DNA of 64,000 bases from Ferroplasma acidarmanus Fer1 (GTDB taxonomy: Archaea > Thermoplasmatota > Thermoplasmata > Thermoplasmatales > Thermoplasmataceae): contig NC_021592.1 of NCBI RefSeq assembly GCF_000152265.2, positions 496,001 through 560,000 on the forward strand, written 5' to 3'. The notes below the pieces were generated by a model. It was not told the DNA's origin. It worked only from the letters and a program-made list of their open reading frames with translations, and did no database searches. Shown here one piece after another: positions 53,194-62,204 of the stretch; positions within the stretch are counted from its first letter, which is position 1; each line of letters opens with the position of its first letter. A program made the position numbers and the translations under genes.

Positions 53194-53864
53194 TTTAATT
53201 CCTCTATTTTTATATTCCCATTATAAAGGGCCTTGCCTATTATGGCACCATTAAACCCCATATTTTCAAGTTTTTTCAGGTCATCAATAGAATTCACGCC
53301 ACCGGCATACATAAAATATCCTTCATCCCAGAATTTCTCTATCCTGCTTATATGCCCGGTACCATCGCTATTTATTGCCGTAAATATGAAACGGTTTGCC
53401 CTGCCCTTTACCATGGAGTAAAAATCACGGTAACTGATTTCTGTCCCATCTGCCCATCCGTTATATTTGATATATCCATTGTATGCATCTATGCTGATAG
53501 TTATATTTTTATGTTTTTCCGAGACTTCTTCCAAAATTTTTTTATCAAGGGAGGCTGTGCCTATTATAATGCTATCAATTCCAAGGCTATAGCCTGCCTC
53601 AATAGATTCCATTGTACGGTAGCCGCCACCTGCCTGCATGAACGATTTCACATTTTTCCTTATGTTTTTAATAAGATTGGTATTGGCAGGATTTCCTGTG
53701 AAAGCCCCATTAAGGTCAACAATATGCAATTTGCCCGAGATTGAAGAAAATTCCTGTGCAAATTTTACCGGGTCTCCGAATGATTCAATTTTCTCTATCT
53801 TCCCGTTTTCAAGGGATACCGCTTCTCCATTATAAATATCAATAGCAGGATATATATCTATCAT
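53175..53864 (-). CDS. hisA: Phosphoribosylformimino-AICAR ribotide isomerase
   Basis: 229 residues, (beta/alpha)8 barrel related to HisF. The catalytic Asp is at residue 8 (YPAIDIYNG), GGGYRTMESIEAG is one phosphate loop, and MYAGGVNSIDDLKKL the other. The position usually occupied by a VRL block reads AVSLENG here. It isomerises ProFAR to PRFAR. It overlaps hisH by 4 bp and hisF by 19 bp. Confidence 0.9.
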   Translation of the reverse strand: MIDIYPAIDIYNGEAVSLENGKIEKIESFGDPVKFAQEFSSISGKLHIVDLNGAFTGNPANTNLIKNIRKNVKSFMQAGGGYRTMESIEAGYSLGIDSIIIGTASLDKKILEEVSEKHKNITISIDAYNGYIKYNGWADGTEISYRDFYSMVKGRANRFIFTAINSDGTGHISRIEKFWDEGYFMYAGGVNSIDDLKKLENMGFNGAIIGKALYNGNIKIEELKCLQNE

Positions 53865-54430
53865 TTCAAACCTCCAAAATTTTTCAATACCCGTATGCCA
53901 TCGTTTCCGGATTTTTCAGGATGGAACTGCACCCCATAGATATTTCCCATTTCGATTCCTGAAGCAAATTTATTTCCGTATTCTGTCTCCATAACTGTAT
54001 ATTGATTTTCAGGGGCATAATATGAATGCATAAAATAAAAGAATGAGTCATTCCCTATGCCTTCCATAATCTTTGAAGGGGATTTTACATTTACTGTATT
54101 CCATCCCATATGGGGAGTTTTTACACCATTAAACTTCTTTACAGTTCCATTGAATACTCCTAATCCGTTGCCGGGGCCTTCTTCGCTGTTTTCGAAGAGG
54201 ATTTCCAGCCCGAGGCATATTCCAAGATATGGAATCCCGGACTTTATTTTCTCTACCAGCAGATCCTTAATAGGCTCAATAATTTGTGACACATACTGGA
54301 AAGACCCCACCCCCGGAAAAATTATTTTTACAGATTTTTCTATTTCATATGGATCGCTGGTTACTTTTCCCCTGACTATTCTATTTATATTGGAAAGGTT
54401 TCCTGTATTAATATCGATAATTGCTATCAC
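53861..54430 (-). CDS. hisH: Imidazole glycerol phosphate synthase glutaminase subunit
   Basis: 189 residues, class I glutamine amidotransferase. The nucleophile Cys is in YLGICLGLEILF and the His-x-Glu pair is in GVQFHPEKSG. IIFPGVGSF supplies the oxyanion strand. It delivers ammonia to HisF. It overlaps both neighbours by 4 bp, a sign of tight translational coupling. Confidence 0.93.
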   Translation of the reverse strand: MIAIIDINTGNLSNINRIVRGKVTSDPYEIEKSVKIIFPGVGSFQYVSQIIEPIKDLLVEKIKSGIPYLGICLGLEILFENSEEGPGNGLGVFNGTVKKFNGVKTPHMGWNTVNVKSPSKIMEGIGNDSFFYFMHSYYAPENQYTVMETEYGNKFASGIEMGNIYGVQFHPEKSGNDGIRVLKNFGGLK

Positions 54431-54957
54431 AGTATCCCCTTCGTGCTCCTTGTATATTCAGTTCCTTCCAGTGCATTTCCCAGGGCTGCTCCTAAAGCCT
54501 TAAAGACATTTTCCGTTATGTGGTGCGAATTTATTCCACTGAATTTAATTACATGCAGTGTCATGGGCATTGTCCTTGCAAGTGCCCACAGGAACTCATA
54601 GAGGAGGTTCAACTCGAAACCCTCTGCATCCCTGAAATCAACCTGGAAATTTATGTATGCCCTTGAAATATCTAAAGAAACCATTATGAGTGATTCGTCC
54701 ATAGGCATTGTTGCACTTCCAAACCTCTTTACCGGTTTTTCGCCCTTTAAGGCTGTGAGCTCCATGGCAATTGTTATGCCCAGATCTTCCCACAGGTGGT
54801 GCCTGAGGTCATAGGAACACTTAATTTTTGCATTCCTGCCCATGTAGAAGAACAATGTGCGCATCATATGGTCCAGTATCTTATCCCCCGTTTCTATTAC
54901 GGTACTTTCTGAACCAATATCAACCTCTATCACAGTTTCCTTCGTCTCCCTTATCAT
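54427..54957 (-). CDS. hisB: Imidazoleglycerol-phosphate dehydratase
   Basis: 176 residues, the dehydratase alone with no histidinol phosphatase domain. The metal-site histidines are in HHLWEDLGI and SHHITENVFKALG. It is slightly shorter than typical (190-200). The phosphatase step must be supplied elsewhere. It overlaps hisD and hisH by 4 bp each. Confidence 0.92.
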   Translation of the reverse strand: MIRETKETVIEVDIGSESTVIETGDKILDHMMRTLFFYMGRNAKIKCSYDLRHHLWEDLGITIAMELTALKGEKPVKRFGSATMPMDESLIMVSLDISRAYINFQVDFRDAEGFELNLLYEFLWALARTMPMTLHVIKFSGINSHHITENVFKALGAALGNALEGTEYTRSTKGIL

Positions 54958-56081
54958 AGCCTTGCCTCCATAGATTTATAGTGAAGTGGCATCCCTTCTA
55001 TTTTTGCCAGTTCAAGACCCAGTTCACGATCAGCCATAAAATCTTCCCTGGACACACTGGCAAATGATGTTTTTTTCATAAAGTCGTCCACTGTAAGTGC
55101 TGAAGAAAATCTGGATGTCCCCCCGGTTGGCAACAGGTGGTTTACGCCCAGGAAATAATCTCCAGCTGGCACAGGGGCATATTCACCAATGTATATTGCA
55201 CCGGCATTTTTTATCCTGGTAAATATTTCCATTGGATCTTTTGCCTGTATTTCCATGTGCTCCGGAGCTATTTCATTTGCCTTTGATATGAGTTCATCCA
55301 TATTTTCAAAAACCATTACCCCTATTCTTTCATTTCCGGCAGTGGAAATGGCTTTGCCGGTGGTGAGAAGCCATGCCTTTGATGTTATGCCATGTTCCAG
55401 CTGTGAATTGAGGTCGGCCAGTATATATTCATCCTTTGCTGTTCCATCGGATATTACCATAACCTCCGATGGGCCGTATAAGCCATCTATCCCGGTAAAT
55501 CCATAGACCTGCCTCTTTGCCTCGTTTACGTATGAATTTCCAGGGCCGAATATTTTATCAACCTTTTTCATCCCAATGCCGTATGCCATTGACCCTATTG
55601 CCTGCACACCCCCGATACGGTATACCTCATGAATGCCCAGAAGCCCAGCTATATAAAGTGTATATGGATTTACCCTGCCATTGCTTTCCGGGGCAGACAC
55701 AATTACAATATCCCTGACACCTGCTATTTTTGCCGGAATCCCTATCATCATTACGGTAGATGGCAGAGGCTTTTTTCCAGGTATATACATTCCTATCCTT
55801 TCTATTGGCGTGTATCTGATTCCATATATAGAACCCCTGGAAAAACGTACCTTATCGTTGTTATACTGTATAGCATGGTTTTCGTATATTCTCTTATATG
55901 TTCTATTTATTATGTCTTTCTGGTATTCCGGTATTAATTCGTTCGCTTCGGCAAATTCGCTTTCAGGAACTTTAAATGGCATCCCATAGCCATCAAATTT
56001 TTTGGAATATTCCGAAACTGCATCAATGCCGCCTGATTTAATATCATTCAATATATTTTTTACATACTCTTCTATTTCCAT
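54954..56081 (-). CDS. hisD: Histidinol dehydrogenase
   Basis: 375 residues, shorter than the usual 420 or so. The zinc-site and catalytic stretches are complete: QLEHG (Q and H ligands), APEHMEI with its Glu-His pair, and NHLLPTGGTSRFSS. FGPGNSYVNEAKRQVYG and GPSEVMVISD are the family's signature. It carries out the last two oxidations to histidine. GGTGGA precedes the ATG; its start lies within the last 38 bp of hisG. Confidence 0.92.
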   Translation of the reverse strand: MEIEEYVKNILNDIKSGGIDAVSEYSKKFDGYGMPFKVPESEFAEANELIPEYQKDIINRTYKRIYENHAIQYNNDKVRFSRGSIYGIRYTPIERIGMYIPGKKPLPSTVMMIGIPAKIAGVRDIVIVSAPESNGRVNPYTLYIAGLLGIHEVYRIGGVQAIGSMAYGIGMKKVDKIFGPGNSYVNEAKRQVYGFTGIDGLYGPSEVMVISDGTAKDEYILADLNSQLEHGITSKAWLLTTGKAISTAGNERIGVMVFENMDELISKANEIAPEHMEIQAKDPMEIFTRIKNAGAIYIGEYAPVPAGDYFLGVNHLLPTGGTSRFSSALTVDDFMKKTSFASVSREDFMADRELGLELAKIEGMPLHYKSMEARL

Positions 56082-56676
56082 TTAATCCACCTGCTTTTTC
56101 AATAAAATTATTTATTTCCTTATATTTTATTTTCTGTGATACCCTGTTAACCACCAAAATTGCAGAGATATCCATTATTTTCTGTATTTCCACCAGATTA
56201 TTTTTTTTCATGGTTTCGCCGGTCTGGACTACATCCACAATTGCGTCGGCTATCCCTGTTTCCGGCGCAAGCTCAAGGGAACCGTTCAATGGTATTATAT
56301 TGGCATCTATGCCCATGGAAAAGAAATAATCCCTGGTAATATTAGGATGTTTTGTGGCTATGTCAAGCCCTTCCAAATCTTTTATGCTGTATTTTTCAGG
56401 GGCAATTAAGCTGAGCCTGCATTTTCCGAAATTAAGGGTCAATGGCGTAAACAGCCTGCTCCTGCTCTCAGAAAGTGTATCAGAACCGCATATGCCTATA
56501 TCCCCTGCGTATTCTGTATATACGGGCACATCCCTTGCCCTTGGCAATATAATTTCATTGCCATCCTGGTAGAACATAAGTTTTCTGTCATCATCGATAT
56601 TTATTTTTATCCCTGCATTTTGAAGGAACGCCAGAGAATCTTTCATCAACCTGCCTTTTGGTATTACAAATTTCAT
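56044..56676 (-). CDS. hisG: ATP phosphoribosyltransferase, short form
   Basis: 210 residues, the short HisG that lacks the C-terminal regulatory domain and needs HisZ. FVIPKGRLMKDSLAFL at the start and the PRPP-site region ETGIADAIVDVVQTGETMKKN are clear. It is the committed step of histidine synthesis. It overlaps hisZ by 4 bp, as expected for partners in one complex. Confidence 0.93.
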   Translation of the reverse strand: MKFVIPKGRLMKDSLAFLQNAGIKINIDDDRKLMFYQDGNEIILPRARDVPVYTEYAGDIGICGSDTLSESRSRLFTPLTLNFGKCRLSLIAPEKYSIKDLEGLDIATKHPNITRDYFFSMGIDANIIPLNGSLELAPETGIADAIVDVVQTGETMKKNNLVEIQKIMDISAILVVNRVSQKIKYKEINNFIEKAGGLNGNRRVCKKYIE

Positions 56677-57437
56677 CTTTGCACATCTCCATAGGAATTG
56701 CCATATAATTTTGATAATGCCTGCAAATCAAGCGAGAAGCCACATCCATTCATCTTTTTAATTACGTAATTTCCACCGCCTCCAAGAAATTCGTGCCTTC
56801 CATAGATCTCGAATATAAGGCCACGGTAATATTCAGGCTGCCTTACCGTCCCGAGGTCTATAATAACCCGTGGATCATTTATTTCTTCTAATATGCTATC
56901 CAGTTCAGGTATGCCACTATTCCTTGTCCTGGTGTCCATTATCTGAAACAGCTTATCCATGCCATCAATCTCCATATTCTGAAGCTGTGGGTAATTCCTG
57001 TTCTTCACTGCATTTAAAATTATTCCTCCATCTTTTTTCTTTCTATATGGGTCAAAAACATCTGTAATGCTGATATCAATATTGTAATCCCTTATCCCCA
57101 GGTCATCCAGAATTTTTATGGCCATTTTCAATATTTCTATATTTGCCTCACCGGGAACTGGCCCTATAATTTCCAATCCAGCTTTGAGTGATTCACCGAG
57201 AAATTCGTCTGCCTGCTGTGAAATATAATAAACCCGGGAATTTCCAGGAAAACGGCTGTTCATTAACCTGAGGGTAATGTCTGGCTCAAGAACATACACA
57301 TCATTCCGGAATATAAACCTGAATCCGTCTATCCTACCCGATTTTACATATGCAGGAGGGAATATTTCGGAATATCCAGAATCATGGCATGATTTCCTGA
57401 TGGAGTAGGCTATATCACTTAATTTTTGATCTTCCAT
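56673..57437 (-). CDS. hisZ: ATP phosphoribosyltransferase regulatory subunit (HisZ)
   Basis: 254 residues from ATG 57437; a GTG at 57452 is in frame but lies inside an inverted repeat, so ATG is preferred. It resembles the catalytic core of histidyl-tRNA synthetase (SGYSEIFPPAYVKS; EPDITLRLM; QQADEFLG) but is much shorter and lacks the anticodon domain, which fits HisZ paired with short HisG. It senses histidine in the hetero-octamer. It is the first gene of the operon hisZGDBHAF-IE. Confidence 0.85.
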   Translation of the reverse strand: MEDQKLSDIAYSIRKSCHDSGYSEIFPPAYVKSGRIDGFRFIFRNDVYVLEPDITLRLMNSRFPGNSRVYYISQQADEFLGESLKAGLEIIGPVPGEANIEILKMAIKILDDLGIRDYNIDISITDVFDPYRKKKDGGIILNAVKNRNYPQLQNMEIDGMDKLFQIMDTRTRNSGIPELDSILEEINDPRVIIDLGTVRQPEYYRGLIFEIYGRHEFLGGGGNYVIKKMNGCGFSLDLQALSKLYGNSYGDVQR

Positions 57438-57442
57438 TTTCA

Positions 57443-57497
57443 AAATAACCACTATAACTCAAAATACTATCTGGCAAACTATAAATTGTGGTTATTT
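57443..57497. promoter_or_regulatory. Perfect 10-bp inverted repeat around the his operon promoter
   Basis: AAATAACCAC at 57443-57452 and GTGGTTATTT at 57488-57497 are exact inverse copies, 35 bp apart. A TATA-like TTTATA (minus strand, 57480-57485) lies between them, putting the transcription start near 57457. The arms would sit just upstream of the TATA box and just downstream of the start, where a repressor or looping protein could act. Confidence 0.55.
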
Positions 57498-57648
57498 CGC
57501 TATGATGATGTATATGCGAAGCCATTTTTGAAAAAGCAGTATCGCTGGCTATATATTCTATATACATCTCTGTTGCCATGGGCTTTGATTATAATAGCAT
57601 ATATAAGAGTTATCAATAAAAATTATGCTTAAAATATCAATTTTAATA

Positions 57649-58689
57649 TTAATGTGCCCCTGGCGGAAAAACTATATCATCGAATTTTCTATAGGTTTCT
57701 TCATCGAACCTCAATAGGTCAGGGTTGACATTCTGTTCCACCGCCATATAATATGCCAGATAATACAATGGAAGGACATTTAAAAGGGCGTTTATGTATT
57801 CATCCCCTAAGTCCGGCAAATCTATGGAATAATCACCATCCCCGTTAATTACCACGGTCTTTGTACCTACTACTTTACATGCCCTAACTATGTCATCTGT
57901 CCTTGAATTAACTGTATTGCTATTAATTATGACAAGAAGCGACTTATCGTCTATGAGCGATGTACACCCATGAATAAATTCTTCAAGTTCTATTCCCTCC
58001 GCGTGTATATGTGTAGCTTCCTTTATTTTCTGGGCAGCTTCCCTGGCTACAGGCTCTTCCGGACCTGCACCCAGTACGAATATCCTGTTGACGTATGAAA
58101 GGTTATGTGCAATTTTCTTTACAGTAGAATCCATGGATGTTACAAGCCCCTTCAGGGTTTCTATGGTCTTATCAATGTTCATGTCAATTCCTGCATACCT
58201 CGAAGCAATGTACATAGATGCAATGGCATTGTCAAAGAAGGATTTTGTATTGCAGAGTGATTTGTCATCAGCATCGATAACTATGCTTTTGTTTGATATG
58301 AGTTCCATAGGTGTTCCATGGTAATGTGTTATTCCCACTATATACGAAAATTTTTTCTGGTATATGAGGGAGTCTATGGTCGATTTAGTTTTTCCACTGT
58401 TTGATATTCCGACGACGGTTCCATGAACAGGGACATAATAATTTAAAAGTTCATATGACTGGACAAATGCGTATTTTAAATCCGTTTTATACAGGAATCC
58501 CGCACCTATCTGGGCCGCATGGTATGCAGTGCCATTCCCTGTGAACAGCAAAGGTTTGCTGGATAAGAATGAATAATCGGTATTTTCCATGGTTTTTCTT
58601 GTAATTTCAATAGATTCTGGCGTTTCTCTGATCATATCATACATATAATACGGATGCCCATTGCGTTTTTCCGGAATTGTATCTGTCAT
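57649..58689 (-). CDS. SIS-domain protein (GlmS-isomerase-like, no glutaminase domain)
   Basis: 346 residues with two SIS domains. The start HPYYMYDMIRETPESI matches the region where the isomerase half of GlmS begins, FTGNGTAYHAAQIGAGF and GISNSGKTKSTIDSLI are sugar-phosphate loops, and EGIELEEFIHGC is the family's catalytic-Glu helix. Without a glutaminase domain it cannot use glutamine, so it probably deaminates or isomerises an amino-sugar phosphate, as archaeal GlmD-type enzymes do. It stands alone. Confidence 0.8.
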   Translation of the reverse strand: MTDTIPEKRNGHPYYMYDMIRETPESIEITRKTMENTDYSFLSSKPLLFTGNGTAYHAAQIGAGFLYKTDLKYAFVQSYELLNYYVPVHGTVVGISNSGKTKSTIDSLIYQKKFSYIVGITHYHGTPMELISNKSIVIDADDKSLCNTKSFFDNAIASMYIASRYAGIDMNIDKTIETLKGLVTSMDSTVKKIAHNLSYVNRIFVLGAGPEEPVAREAAQKIKEATHIHAEGIELEEFIHGCTSLIDDKSLLVIINSNTVNSRTDDIVRACKVVGTKTVVINGDGDYSIDLPDLGDEYINALLNVLPLYYLAYYMAVEQNVNPDLLRFDEETYRKFDDIVFPPGAH

Positions 58690-58818
58690 AGAGGTATAAA
58701 GCTAAAAAGCATATATTTATTTTGTTACAATATAAATCTGATTTTCAAAGGCATATTGCAGGGCCAGTAATACTTCATACAGGCCATAACAGAGAAAACT
58801 ATAAATTGAAATACTGTT

Positions 58819-59745
58819 ATGAATTTAATGAATATGGTAGATCCGGATTTTAATTCGCTTATAGAATTGTCAAAAAGTGCTGGAGATATGACAAAAATAG
58901 AGCCTGCTATGCTTAGAAATTTCCTTGACGAATCCTCACTGAGCTCCAGGGGGAAGCCGGTGGAAATAAAGGAAACTAAAGATTATAAAATAAAACTGGA
59001 TGGGCGTACACTGAATGCCAGAATGTATGATAACAACAATGCAAAATCCGCCATTTTATATTACCATGGTGGAGGCTTTCTTTTCGGCAATATTGAAACA
59101 TATGATAATTATTGCCGCTTCCTTGCTAAGGAGTCATGGGTTAAGATTATATCTATTGAATACCGACTGGCACCGGAACATAAATTTCCAGATGCTTTCA
59201 ATGATGCTTATGATTCGTTCCATTATATAGCTAAAAAGAAGAAAGATTTTGGAATAGAAGGCAGAATAGGCGTAGCCGGTGATAGTGCCGGTGCAAATCT
59301 TGCAGCTGCATTATGCCTGAAATGCCGTGATGGGAAAACTGAAATGCCTGCTGTACAGGTATTGTTCTATCCAAGCCTTGCACCGGATAATTTCTCCAGA
59401 TCTTTTATTGAGTATTCCGATAACTATGTCTTAACGGGAAAGATGATAAGATATTTCGGAAATATGTATTCAAAAAATATGCAGGATCTGATAAATCCAT
59501 ATTTCTCGCCCCTTGTTGCCGATGATTTTTCAAATCTTCCACCAGCCATAATGGTAACTAATGAATACGACCCTTTGAGAGACCCTGAAGAAACATATGT
59601 TAAAAAACTCAGGGAAGCGGGAGTCAGGGCAGTTGGAATAAGGGGGATAGGAATGATTCATGGCTCGGCCACTGACTTTGAGGTTTCTGATGGTGCCAGA
59701 AACATTGTAAAAATGGTTGCCAGGATTATTCCTGACTATTTATAG
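58819..59745 (+). CDS. Alpha/beta hydrolase, hormone-sensitive-lipase-type esterase
   Basis: 308 residues. YYHGGGFLFGN is the oxyanion-hole motif of the HSL family, the nucleophile Ser is in GDSAGANLA, Asp in NEYDPLRD and His in GMIHGSA. Relatives from thermoacidophilic archaea are carboxylesterases active on short acyl esters. It stands alone, divergent from the SIS gene. Confidence 0.92.
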   Translation: MNLMNMVDPDFNSLIELSKSAGDMTKIEPAMLRNFLDESSLSSRGKPVEIKETKDYKIKLDGRTLNARMYDNNNAKSAILYYHGGGFLFGNIETYDNYCRFLAKESWVKIISIEYRLAPEHKFPDAFNDAYDSFHYIAKKKKDFGIEGRIGVAGDSAGANLAAALCLKCRDGKTEMPAVQVLFYPSLAPDNFSRSFIEYSDNYVLTGKMIRYFGNMYSKNMQDLINPYFSPLVADDFSNLPPAIMVTNEYDPLRDPEETYVKKLREAGVRAVGIRGIGMIHGSATDFEVSDGARNIVKMVARIIPDYL

Positions 59746-59784
59746 ATAGGAATGCAGGGTATTTTAACAACAGAATAGGCGAGA

Positions 59785-60252
59785 TCAGGCAATAACCTGG
59801 AAACCATCATCTGTTTTTTTCAGAAGGCGGGAATAAATTCCCCATTCAATAAGTATTACCTCCAGGTCATGAGTTCCGTCCGGGTTGTTGAATGTAGGCA
59901 CATCATTTTCCTTAAGCTTATCTATTATATCTTCAAGCGTGAATTCACCCATAGAAATAGCAGTTTTAAATGGCTCTATATTTTTAAGCGAATCCCGTAT
60001 AATTTGCTTTCTTGTATTCATTCCCGATTTTATATATTCTATTCCCTTCTGTGATATCGATATATCTCCGGATTCTGCATTCACCAATCCAATATTTGAT
60101 GCGGTGTATACTATTGGCATTAAATCGTCAAGGTCTACTTCCATTTCCTTTTCCATTTGATAAAGGTCAGTTTTTCCATCGAATATGTTATTAAGTACAT
60201 AAAGCAATCCCAGCAGGTCAGCTATCCTTGCATCGGGGTCAATTACATCCAT
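59785..60252 (-). CDS. AAA-associated-domain protein of a NitT/TauT-type ABC transporter
   Basis: 155 residues. It resembles the C-terminal AAA-associated domain that is fused to some nitrate/sulfonate/bicarbonate ABC ATPases: IADLLGLLYVLNNIFDG, then an ISQKGIEYIKSG winged-helix-like region, then FTLEDIIDKLKEN, which probably senses or regulates. Here it is a free-standing gene, downstream of the permease and ATPase genes on the same strand but 320 bp away, so it may be separately transcribed. Confidence 0.75.
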   Translation of the reverse strand: MDVIDPDARIADLLGLLYVLNNIFDGKTDLYQMEKEMEVDLDDLMPIVYTASNIGLVNAESGDISISQKGIEYIKSGMNTRKQIIRDSLKNIEPFKTAISMGEFTLEDIIDKLKENDVPTFNNPDGTHDLEVILIEWGIYSRLLKKTDDGFQVIA

Positions 60253-60572
60253 AAAGTGTATATATAATCTGCATTTATAATATTAATGTTTTATAATGTG
60301 CTTATAATTGTATAATTTTAATATATACAATTATTAATTTAAATTCCAGTGAATACATAATAGTATGGACATTTTTATTATTCTTGATATAGATTCCAAT
60401 AATATGTTATAGGCTCCACTTCAATATCATATGGCATTTTGGGGCTGCTGGTGAGCTTACGATCGTATGGAAAGAAGCTTCTTTTCTAAAACAGGAACAG
60501 ATGGCCTTAAATCAGTAACCCGGCAAATTTGTGAGGGCAATACTTATACAAAGGCATAGTTTTTGAGGCGTA
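60253..60572. other. 320-bp gap inside the ABC transporter cluster
   Basis: The part next to the permease (about 60420-60570) is less AT-rich than usual for intergenic DNA here, but no frame gives a recognisable protein and no known RNA was identified. It may hold a promoter for the 59785 gene, a small RNA or a decayed gene. Confidence 0.35.
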
Positions 60573-62195
60573 TCAAGCCGAGTAAACACCCTCTTCAGCA
60601 ACATATTTCTTCTGTGCAAGATCCATCATTTTTCTTGTAAACAGTACAGAGTAAATAGCTACTATTATGCCGAATATTAAGGACCCCCAGGCCGCAAGGG
60701 TCAGGTCTCCGTTGGCAGTAGCAATATCTATAGTTTTCATAAGCCCGGTGTGTACAGAAAGGGAATGCGTGCCATATATATTTGGCCAGTATTCTCCTAT
60801 CATTAACCCTCCCCATGCACTGTTTATTGTGGATGATATTCCACTGATGAGATATGGGAATGTAGAAGGAATTATTACCTTTCTCATTTTTTTGAAATAC
60901 CCGAGTTTGAGATTTTTTGTAATTTCCCAATATTCAGATGGCATTGCCTTTACCCCCATCCAGAAGGAATAGAATACATAATAAAAGGTACTGACAAACC
61001 CGAGCGATAACACGTAGAGTTCATTGGTAAATCCTCCAAATAAACTTAACATGAATGGTTCTGTCAAGATAAACAGAAATGGGAAATAAATAGGAGCCGG
61101 ATAAGCACTCAAAGATTGTATGATCGGTATCCAGTATTTTTCTGCCCTTTTATTCACAGCCAGATAATATCCAAGGAATATAGCTATTACCATGGATACC
61201 AGAAGTATTGATCCCACCCGGACATAGTCAAATCCCAGCCCTGTTAACAGAAATGGGGTTTTGTTGAATAATATACTCCATTCTGATGGCTTGACTGAAA
61301 TTATTAAAGAGACAACGCCGTATAATAAAGCAATCAATATGATTATGCCAATTGAAGCATAGATGTATTTATACCTCTTCTGCTTCTTTTCCTTCTTCTC
61401 ATATGTTTGCTCATGTTTGTCGCCCTCTCTGTATTTATAGTATCTTGCCAGCCTTGTGAGTGGATTTTTTGAAAGTGCCGCAAAAACCCTTGCTGTTTCC
61501 CTTAGATTTAGCCTGCCACGTTTCATTACAGGGGCATCTGTATCCAGTGTATACCTGCCAACTGCGTATTTGCTGAATTCCCTTAATACAATAACAATTG
61601 CCACTATTACTATGCCCAGTATAAGAAGCGCCATTTCTATATTAAAGAGCTGTGCACCGGCTACAAATGTATCCAGTACTGACCCTATGCCGAAGGTCTG
61701 GTATGTATGTACACCCACCTCAAAAACTTCGCTGACAGTTATATAAAAAAAACCGTTGGACACACTTGGAAAGAGGTTTGCAGTAATACGTGGCACAGAA
61801 AAAGGAATATAAAGGTACCGTAGCCTTGAGAATAGACCGAATCTGGAGTTTTCTACAACTTCAACCATTTCACGGGGAACCGTTTTAAAAGCCTGGTACT
61901 CTCCCATCCAGATATTCCATACTACAGCGGTAAACACCAGAAAATCTGCGGCAAGTTCAACACCCAGTGTACCGCCAACATGTGTAATGAATATCACCAG
62001 AACAACTGGAAAGAATGTAATTACCGGAATTGATTCAAATACTTCAATAAGAATGATATATATATTCTCAAAGAATTTGGATTTAATTGAGGCATATGCC
62101 AGAAACCAGCCTGTAAGTATGGAAAGCAGTATGAGCCCGATTACACGTCCTGCTGTGGCAAGCACAGCCAGTATTATTAGTATTATCGCATCCAT
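60573..62195 (-). CDS. ABC transporter permease, NitT/TauT type, two permease domains fused
   Basis: 540 residues. Two permease units in tandem, each with about six membrane segments and an EAA-like loop: residues about 5-215 and 290-520. The first EAA loop is near WMGEYQAFKTVPREM and the second near MGVKAMPSEYWEITKN. A charged linker (TYEKKEKKQKRYK) separates them. It is transcribed 9 bp after the ATPase gene. No substrate-binding protein gene is in the operon, so the binding protein may be elsewhere. The substrate is unknown. Confidence 0.85.
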   Translation of the reverse strand: MDAIILIILAVLATAGRVIGLILLSILTGWFLAYASIKSKFFENIYIILIEVFESIPVITFFPVVLVIFITHVGGTLGVELAADFLVFTAVVWNIWMGEYQAFKTVPREMVEVVENSRFGLFSRLRYLYIPFSVPRITANLFPSVSNGFFYITVSEVFEVGVHTYQTFGIGSVLDTFVAGAQLFNIEMALLILGIVIVAIVIVLREFSKYAVGRYTLDTDAPVMKRGRLNLRETARVFAALSKNPLTRLARYYKYREGDKHEQTYEKKEKKQKRYKYIYASIGIIILIALLYGVVSLIISVKPSEWSILFNKTPFLLTGLGFDYVRVGSILLVSMVIAIFLGYYLAVNKRAEKYWIPIIQSLSAYPAPIYFPFLFILTEPFMLSLFGGFTNELYVLSLGFVSTFYYVFYSFWMGVKAMPSEYWEITKNLKLGYFKKMRKVIIPSTFPYLISGISSTINSAWGGLMIGEYWPNIYGTHSLSVHTGLMKTIDIATANGDLTLAAWGSLIFGIIVAIYSVLFTRKMMDLAQKKYVAEEGVYSA

Positions 62196-62204
62196 AATTA
62201 CACC

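Noticed and set aside
57426-57632. Plus-strand 68-residue frame upstream of hisZ
   Set aside because: It overlaps the his promoter and its inverted repeat; no family and no ribosome binding site.
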